Assembly: GCF_000280925.3 (NCBI RefSeq)
Contig: NZ_CP012109.1
Location: 3,492,501 to 3,556,500 of the forward strand
DNA: 64,000 nt
Reading direction: 5' to 3'
Source of the DNA: Myxococcus hansupus
Lineage (GTDB): Bacteria; Myxococcota; Myxococcia; Myxococcales; Myxococcaceae
In this document: piece by piece, positions 58,651 through 64,000 of the stretch
Layout: the number at the start of each line of letters is the position of its first letter
Numbering within the stretch: the stretch's first letter is position 1
Position numbers and translations under genes: made by a program
The notes under the pieces: generated by a model
The model's database searches: none
Told to the model about the DNA's origin: nothing
What the model saw: only the letters and a program-made list of their open reading frames with translations

Positions 58651-59742
58651 ATGCGACCGCTCGTTCCTTCCCACGTCGAGACCCTCAAGCCGTACGTGCC
58701 CGGCAAGCCCATTGAAGAGACGGAGCGCGAGTTCGGGCTGAAGGGCGTCATCAAGCTGGCCTCGAACGAGAATCCGCTGGGCCCCTCGCCGCGCGCGGTG
58801 GAGGCCATGCGGAACGCGTCTGGCGCGACGCACCTGTACCCGGACGCCACGTCCTTCCACCTGGTGCGCAAGGTGGCCGCGCACGTGGGCGTGAAGCCGG
58901 AGCAGGTGGTGCTGGGCAGCGGCTCCAACGAGCTCATCGAGCTGCTCATCCGCACCTTCACCTCGCCGGAGGACGAAATCCTCCTGTGCCAGGGCTCCTT
59001 CTCCGCGTACCGCATCTCCGCGCAGGCCCATGGGCGGCCCTTCGTGGAGGTGCCCATGCGCGAGGGCTACCAGTACGACCTGGACGCCATGGCGAAGGCC
59101 CTCACGCCGCGCACGCGGATGGTGTTCCTGGCCAACCCGGACAACCCCACGGGCACCGCGTTCGGCCGCGAGGCGTTGAAGGCCTTCCTGGCGAAGGTGC
59201 CGCCCGAAGTGCTGGTGGTGCACGACGAGGCCTATTTCGAGTTCGTCGACTGGCCGGAGTACGGCAGCGCGGTGGAGCTGCTCGGTCAGCACCCGAACCT
59301 GGTGGCGCTGCGCACCTTCAGCAAGATTCACGGGCTGGCGGGCGTGCGCCTGGGCTACGGCATCATGGATGCGCGGCTGGCGGCGTATCTGCACCGTACA
59401 CGCATGCCCTTCAACCTGACGGTGCTCGCGCAGGCGGCGGGCATGGCGGCCCTGGACGACACCGAGCACGTGCGGCGCACGCGCGAGGTCAACCAGGCGG
59501 GCCTGCGTTACTTCGCCGCGGAGCTGCCGAAGCTGGGCGGCACGCTCACGCACAGCCACGCCAACTTCGTGTTCGTGGACTTCGGCCGCCCGTCGGTGGC
59601 GCTCTACGAGCAGCTCTTGCGCAAGGGCGTCATCGTCCGTCCCTTCGCGGGGCAGGGCTTCGCCCATCACGTGCGCATCTCCGTGGGGACGCCGGCGGAG
59701 AACGCGCGGTGCGTCCAGGTGCTGAAGGAGATCCTCTCGTGA
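58651..59742 (+). CDS. hisC: Histidinol-phosphate aminotransferase
   Basis: A 363-residue PLP-dependent class I/II aminotransferase of the HisC type. Visible motifs are KLASNENPLGPSP near residues 35-47, GSGSNELIELL, NPDNPTG, the PLP lysine in RTFSKIHGLAGVRLGYG and the C-terminal RPFAGQGFAHHVRISVG with the substrate Arg. It acts in histidine biosynthesis, though HisC relatives may also serve aromatic amino acids. No other his genes adjoin. It overlaps cmk by four bases (GTGA). Confidence 0.93.
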   Translation: MRPLVPSHVETLKPYVPGKPIEETEREFGLKGVIKLASNENPLGPSPRAVEAMRNASGATHLYPDATSFHLVRKVAAHVGVKPEQVVLGSGSNELIELLIRTFTSPEDEILLCQGSFSAYRISAQAHGRPFVEVPMREGYQYDLDAMAKALTPRTRMVFLANPDNPTGTAFGREALKAFLAKVPPEVLVVHDEAYFEFVDWPEYGSAVELLGQHPNLVALRTFSKIHGLAGVRLGYGIMDARLAAYLHRTRMPFNLTVLAQAAGMAALDDTEHVRRTREVNQAGLRYFAAELPKLGGTLTHSHANFVFVDFGRPSVALYEQLLRKGVIVRPFAGQGFAHHVRISVGTPAENARCVQVLKEILS

Positions 59743-60431
59743 GCGTCCGGCCCTTCATCGTCGCCATTGATGGCCCCGCGGGCGCGGGCAAGTCCTCGGT
59801 GTCCAAGCTGCTGGCGCGCCGGCTGGGGTTCTCGCTGGTGGACACCGGCGCCATCTACCGGTGCGTGGCGCTGATGGCCCGCCGCGAGGGCATCGCCTTC
59901 GACGACGACGCGGCGCTCGAGGACTTGCTGGCCCGCGTCCACATCCACTTCCAGGTGGTGGGCGAGGAGAACCACGTGTTCCTCGGCGACCAGGACGTGT
60001 CCGGCGAGATTCGCACGCCGGAGAACTCCATGGCGGCGTCGCAGGTGTCCAGCCGCCCGGTGGTGCGCGCGGGCCTGCTGCAGCTCCAGCGGCGCTTGGC
60101 GCTGGAGTCGGAGAAGGGCGCCATCCTGGAGGGCCGGGACATTGGCACCGTGGTGTTCCCGGACGCGGACGCCAAGTTCTTCCTCGGGGCCAGCCCCGAG
60201 GTGCGGGCCCGGCGCCGGTACGAGGAGCTGTTCCAGAAGGGCGTGGAGAGCTCGCTGGAAGAGGTGCTCGCGGACCAGATGAAGCGGGACCGCGACGACT
60301 CCGCGCGCGCCGTGGCGCCGTTGAAGGCGGCCGAAGACGCCCTCCACGTGGACTCCAGCAGCACCCCGCTGTCCGAGGTGGTGCATGGCCTGGAGTCCGA
60401 AATCCTGCGCCGCATGGCGCGCCGCGCCTAG
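59739..60431 (+). CDS. cmk: Cytidylate kinase
   Basis: A 230-residue CMP kinase with P-loop IDGPAGAGKSS, VDTGAIYRC, the GRDIGTVVFPDADAKFFL block and DRDDSARAVAPLKAAEDA, the typical Cmk set. It phosphorylates CMP and dCMP. It starts at a GTG overlapping the hisC stop. It converges with the Slt gene, the two stops overlapping by four bases. Confidence 0.95.
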   Translation: MSVRPFIVAIDGPAGAGKSSVSKLLARRLGFSLVDTGAIYRCVALMARREGIAFDDDAALEDLLARVHIHFQVVGEENHVFLGDQDVSGEIRTPENSMAASQVSSRPVVRAGLLQLQRRLALESEKGAILEGRDIGTVVFPDADAKFFLGASPEVRARRRYEELFQKGVESSLEEVLADQMKRDRDDSARAVAPLKAAEDALHVDSSSTPLSEVVHGLESEILRRMARRA

Positions 60432-62563
60432 AAGCTGACGCCTTCCTTCGTGGGCGCGGGCACCACCAACTGGAGCTGGGGCGCGCCCGCGCCGTCGCCG
60501 TAGAACGCGTGGTAGAGGAACAGGTCCGCCACCACCTGCTTCACGTAGCCGCGCGTCTCCCGGAAGGGGATGGTCTCCACGAAGAGGTCCAGCGGCAGCG
60601 AACCGCGCTCCTGGGCCCACTTCGCCGCCGAGCTGGGGCCCGCGTTGTAGGCCGCCGCCGCGAGCACCGGGTGCCCGAAGCGCTCCATCAGCCGTGACAG
60701 GTACCAGGCGCCGTAGCGGATGTTGCGCTCGGGCGAGAAGAGGTCCGCGGGCGCGGGGACGGGCTCGGCCAGCTTCTCCGCGATGGCGTTCGCCGTCTTG
60801 GGGATGATCTGCATCAGCCCGCGCGCGTCGGCGACGCTCATCACCTCCGGCCGGAAGGCGCTCTCCCGCCGCATGATGGCCCACACCAGATGGGGGTCCA
60901 CCTGGTGCTGCGTCGCCGCGCCCTCCACGGCGGTGGCGAACGCACGCGGGTAGAAGGCCGCGAGCGCGTCCGGCTCACGCGCGCCGAAGGCCCGGCCCCA
61001 CAGGTGGCGCGCCGCCACGGCGTACGCGTGACCGTATTCGCCCAGGCCCAGGAGCGCGTGCGCGAAGGGCAGGGCCTGGTCCGCGGAGCGAAGGCGTCCG
61101 GCATGTGCTTCGACCTCGTCCGCCGCGTCCCGGAACAGGCCCGCGCGCGTCAGCTCCACGGCCAGCTCCAGCTCCGGCGGGCGCGTCGGCTTCAGCAGCT
61201 TCGGGGGCTGTGGAAAGTGCGCGGGCGGCTTCAGGCCCAGCGACTTGAGTCGCTCGTTCGCCATCAGCGCGTAGAAGGACGCCGGCGCCGACGTGATGAC
61301 CGCCGTGTACGCGGGGCCCAGCGTGTCCTGCCTGGCGCCCTCCAACTCGCGGCTGCGCGCCATCCAGTAGCGCGCCTGCGGGCCCATGTTGCTCTTGGGA
61401 TAGGCCGCCAGGAAGGACTCCAGCGCGTCGCGCGCCTTCGCGTATTCCTCCAGCCGCAGGTGCGCCAGCGCGCGGAACCACATGCCTTCGTCCCGCCGCC
61501 GCGACTTGGGATACCGGGATTCGAAGGACGAAAAAGCCTTCACCGCGTCCGCGAAGCGGCCCGACTGCAGGTCCAGCCAGCCCGCGAAGAACGCGCCTTC
61601 GTCACCCGCGGCCTGGGAGGGGTACTTCTGGTCCAGCGCGGCCATCAGCGCGCGGGCCTTGTCGTTGTTGTCGGAGCGCAGCGCGCGCCGCGCCACCAGC
61701 AGGTCCGCCTGCGCGGCCGTGGCCGCGGGCCCCTTCCGTGCCAGCGCGAGCGCCTTGTCGGCCTCCGCCGACTGCCCCAACGCGAAGTAGGCCCGTGCGC
61801 GCAGCAACGCGACCCGGGCCGCCTGCGCCTTGTCGAGCTTCACGCCGTCCAGCGCCGCCAGCTCGTCGAGCGCTCGCTGCGTCGCGCCCGCGTCCAGGAG
61901 CCGGTCGGCCCGGGTGGTGCGCTCCGTGAAGCCCAGCTTCACGGGGGGCGTGCTCGTCTTCGTGAGCCACGCCATGGCCTCTTCGCCATACGGATGGGTG
62001 GGGAAGCGCAGCGCCACCGTCATCAGGTCCGCGCGCTGGCCCGTGGCGTTCCCCGAGGCGCCGCGCGCCTGGGCCCGCTGGTAGAGCAGCTCCACCGTGG
62101 GCGACGCGTTCGCGGCGGCCTCCAGCACCTTCGCCGCGTCCTTCGCCTTGCCTGCCTTCAGCAGCGACTCACCGAGCCGCGCGCGAGCGCGGGAGGCCAG
62201 CACCGCGGGCGGGTTCGACGCGAGCACGCGCTCGAAGTCCTTGGCGGCGCCCGCCGCGTCATCCGCATAGAAGCGGGCCTGCCCCAGGTAGAAGGCGTGG
62301 TAGGGGGCGAGCAGCGGCGGCGCGGGCCAGGCGGCCAGGAGCTCCCTGGCTTCGGCGGCCTGCCCATCCGACAAGGTGAGCGTCGCCGCCAGCAGCGCCA
62401 GGCGGCCCGTGTCCTCGCACTTCTTCGCGACGCACGCCGTCAACTCCGCGCGAGCGAGGGCCGCCGCGTCGGGCTTGTGGAGGCGCACGGCGTCCAGCGC
62501 CGTGGGGGATTGTCCCAGCGACACCCCCGCAACCACCCCCGCAACCCACCCACTCCAACTCAT
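60428..62563 (-). CDS. Slt-type soluble lytic murein transglycosylase
   Basis: A 711-residue periplasmic enzyme with a short signal-like N-terminus (WSGWVAGVVAGVSLG). A long superhelical TPR-like region covers about residues 30-530. The C-terminal SLT domain has the catalytic Glu in IMRRESAFRPEVMS, then ARGLMQIIPKTA, ERNIRYGAWYLSRL and AAYNAGPSS. It cleaves peptidoglycan glycan strands, producing 1,6-anhydromuramyl ends. Length fits the Slt70 class. Its stop overlaps that of cmk on the opposite strand. Confidence 0.92.
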   Translation of the reverse strand: MSWSGWVAGVVAGVSLGQSPTALDAVRLHKPDAAALARAELTACVAKKCEDTGRLALLAATLTLSDGQAAEARELLAAWPAPPLLAPYHAFYLGQARFYADDAAGAAKDFERVLASNPPAVLASRARARLGESLLKAGKAKDAAKVLEAAANASPTVELLYQRAQARGASGNATGQRADLMTVALRFPTHPYGEEAMAWLTKTSTPPVKLGFTERTTRADRLLDAGATQRALDELAALDGVKLDKAQAARVALLRARAYFALGQSAEADKALALARKGPAATAAQADLLVARRALRSDNNDKARALMAALDQKYPSQAAGDEGAFFAGWLDLQSGRFADAVKAFSSFESRYPKSRRRDEGMWFRALAHLRLEEYAKARDALESFLAAYPKSNMGPQARYWMARSRELEGARQDTLGPAYTAVITSAPASFYALMANERLKSLGLKPPAHFPQPPKLLKPTRPPELELAVELTRAGLFRDAADEVEAHAGRLRSADQALPFAHALLGLGEYGHAYAVAARHLWGRAFGAREPDALAAFYPRAFATAVEGAATQHQVDPHLVWAIMRRESAFRPEVMSVADARGLMQIIPKTANAIAEKLAEPVPAPADLFSPERNIRYGAWYLSRLMERFGHPVLAAAAYNAGPSSAAKWAQERGSLPLDLFVETIPFRETRGYVKQVVADLFLYHAFYGDGAGAPQLQLVVPAPTKEGVSF

Positions 62564-62649
62564 GTGGTCTTCCTTTCACGACGCGGCTTTGCGGCCTGCC
62601 AACGAGACGGACTCACCGATCATTCCCCTTGCACTTTGGGGAGGGTGGT

Positions 62650-62678
62650 TTGACAGCGGGCGCGACAAGTCCTAGATC
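62650..62678 (+). promoter_or_regulatory. Sigma-70-type promoter in a 358-base gene-free stretch
   Basis: TTGACA at 62650-62655 and TAGATC at 62673-62678 are 17 bases apart. It lies in the gap between the Slt gene start and the small gene at 62922, so the leader would be about 235 bases long. Nothing else in 62564-62921 could be named. Confidence 0.5.
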
Positions 62679-62921
62679 CGCGCGGCGTCGGGCCTGTCCT
62701 GACTGTTCAGCACCAGATGTCATTCGCTGAAAGCGTCCAGGCGATTACGTGCACTTGGGTAGGAACAGCCGACCCATTGCGTCACCCGGAGTGAATCACT
62801 ACCTTGCGCCGCCGTTCAGCGCCACTCCGGTCCACCGCCGCAGGGCGGGTTGAGTCGTTGTCGTCAGGTAGCACTGCTCGTTCATAGCGCTCGGGGGGAA
62901 ACAGTTCAGAGGGAGGGCTCC

Positions 62922-63155
62922 ATGAAGCCGTGTCCAGCCGATCTGCCACAAACCATCAACCCCGAAGCCGGGCCGAAGCGTGCCGGCGTCGAGACCCATC
63001 GCAATCTCAACTGTCATCAGTATGACAACTGCCTGGATGAAGCCGTCCGGCGGGGTTGGCAGTCGTTCACCTGCATGAAGTGCCCCATGTATCAGCAGGT
63101 GGCACCGCCGCAGATGGGACTCGAGGCCTACGCCACGCAACGCCGGCCCGTCTAG
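62922..63155 (+). CDS. Small cysteine-containing protein, zinc-ribbon-like
   Basis: A 77-residue protein with a strong GGAGG ribosome site before the ATG at 62922. A cluster NCHQYDNCLDEAVRRG followed by FTCMKCPMY gives a C-x5-C ... C-x2-C arrangement that could bind zinc or an iron-sulfur cluster. No signal peptide. The long leader suggests post-transcriptional control. No family recognised. Confidence 0.72.
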   Translation: MKPCPADLPQTINPEAGPKRAGVETHRNLNCHQYDNCLDEAVRRGWQSFTCMKCPMYQQVAPPQMGLEAYATQRRPV

Positions 63156-63215
63156 ACGGGGCCGCTGTCCCAGCGAAGATGGCGAGGTCGCCCCTGTCGC
63201 ATGTTTCAGGGGCTT

Positions 63216-63239
63216 CCCGCACGGGCCGCGCCGTGCGGG
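63216..63239. terminator. Hairpin between convergent genes
   Basis: Perfect nine-base arms CCCGCACGG/CCGTGCGGG with a six-base loop lie immediately beyond the stop of the CAP-domain gene. They could serve both converging genes. No T-run. Confidence 0.6.
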
Positions 63240-63242
63240 TCA

Positions 63243-64000
63243 TCAAGGGACGGCCGCGTAGATGACGGCCACCCAGTATTGATTGGTCCCGAAGCGGCGG
63301 GAGTCTCCCTTCACCACGCCCACGCCCACGCGGTTGTTGGCGGCGTCGGCCAGGCTGCGGGACTCCGGAATCGCCGTGGGGTCCGACAGGACGAAGAAGT
63401 CCACGGAGGCCGTGCCCGCGTCGGGCAGGGCCTCGAAGACGCGCTCATGCACCGGGGCTTCACCCGGCTGCGCGGAGGGCTGGTCCAGCTCCAGGGCGCG
63501 CCGCGCATGGGCGCTGGCCAGCGAGTCCAGGGCGGTGCTGCGCGTCAGCGGCGGCAGCTTGCGTGACGCACGCAGGCGGCTCAGCGCGTCGTACGCCTCC
63601 TGCAGCGGGTCCGAGAACTCGGGGGTGGCCGGCGGCGCGACGGTGAAGACCTCCGTGAGGATGGCCTCCTGGCGCCCGTTCACCGTGTGGAAGGCCACGC
63701 CCACGCCCATGTGGCGGAAGCCCGGGTCCAGCACGTTGCGCCGGTGGCCGGGGCTGTGCTCGATGCCGAAGTGCGCCGCCAGCGGGCCCGCCGCCAGACC
63801 CAGGTTCTCCCCCGCGCGCACATAGCGCGCCTCGGCGGGCAGCCGCTTCTTCAGCGTGGAGCCGTCCGGGGCGATGTGCGCGAAGAAGCCGTCCCGCGCC
63901 ATGCGCGCGCTGTAGTCCTGGGCCACGGTTTCGAGCAGCGCGTCGGGTTTCAGCTCGGCGACGCCGTGCACGCGGCGCAGGGCGTTGATGCGCTCGTAGA
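63243..64000 (-). CDS. CAP/SCP-domain (PR-1-like) protein, 5' end outside the window
   Basis: The visible 252 residues carry a bacterial CAP domain. YERINALRRVHGVAEL runs in from the window edge, then LLETVAQDYSARMARDGFFAHIAPDG, GENLG, HSPGHRRNVLDPGFRHMGVGV and EVFTV. The paired His/Glu positions of CAP proteins are present. A second part of about 110 residues (LRASRKLPPLTRSTALDSLASAHARRALELDQ) looks like a diverged second CAP-like repeat. The start codon and any signal peptide lie beyond 64000. Such proteins are usually secreted, and their function in bacteria is poorly defined. Confidence 0.85.
   Translation of the reverse strand, partial: YERINALRRVHGVAELKPDALLETVAQDYSARMARDGFFAHIAPDGSTLKKRLPAEARYVRAGENLGLAAGPLAAHFGIEHSPGHRRNVLDPGFRHMGVGVAFHTVNGRQEAILTEVFTVAPPATPEFSDPLQEAYDALSRLRASRKLPPLTRSTALDSLASAHARRALELDQPSAQPGEAPVHERVFEALPDAGTASVDFFVLSDPTAIPESRSLADAANNRVGVGVVKGDSRRFGTNQYWVAVIYAAVP

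Overview
The window is about 70% GC chromosomal DNA from a myxobacterium, most likely a member of the Myxococcaceae. The evidence is a DUF2378 protein and an AgmX/PglI C-terminal domain protein (both families centred on myxobacteria), several fused signalling kinases, an NtrC-type activator, and a CarC/CrtI-like phytoene desaturase. Genes are densely packed on both strands. I see no rRNA, tRNA, CRISPR array, insertion sequence or phage module.

Layout. 0.3-9.2 kb: a truncated AraC-type regulator, a DUF2378 protein, an ABC exporter whose permease is fused to an M1 peptidase, a secreted GH5 mannanase-like enzyme and a two-component pair. 9.3-14.1 kb: a sulfur-transfer region. Five overlapping genes (E1-like ThiF, TusA, MoaD/ThiS-like carrier ending in GG, a degenerate E1, a JAMM peptidase) are followed by an APS-kinase-like protein with a lysine/alanine tail and by LarE. 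14.1-29.1 kb: regulators, truA, an AgmX-like protein, clpX, a giant kinase/ATPase/histidine kinase, phytoene desaturase, a small secreted Cys-rich peptide, and two small genes.

29.1-40.0 kb is the most distinctive region: a seven-gene, one-strand class II lanthipeptide locus. In transcription order it encodes an M61-like metallopeptidase, two HlyD-type adaptors, a C39 peptidase/ABC exporter (LanT), a 62-residue precursor with two Gly-Gly motifs and a Ser/Thr/Cys-rich core, LanM, and a separate LanC-like cyclase carrying a Cys-Cys-Gly zinc motif. A promoter-like element overlapped by an inverted repeat precedes the precursor gene, and a strong hairpin separates it from lanM. Together these could make, modify, cut and export a lantibiotic-like peptide across both membranes.

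40.2-64 kb: a two-gene glycine-rich membrane unit, a carotenoid oxygenase, a kinase-receiver-cyclase fusion, a lidless Hsp70 divergent from PrkA, a serine protease, a dCMP deaminase, a degenerate histidine kinase with an NtrC activator, a tandem ArsA/Get3-like ATPase, then housekeeping genes (accA, hisC, cmk), a Slt transglycosylase, a small Cys-rich protein and a CAP-domain protein cut by the window end.

Caution: four genes look as though they have lost one base inside a G/C run (near 9,892, 14,701, 18,628 and 24,937). The regularity suggests homopolymer base-calling errors rather than four independent pseudogenes, so starts and frames there are provisional.
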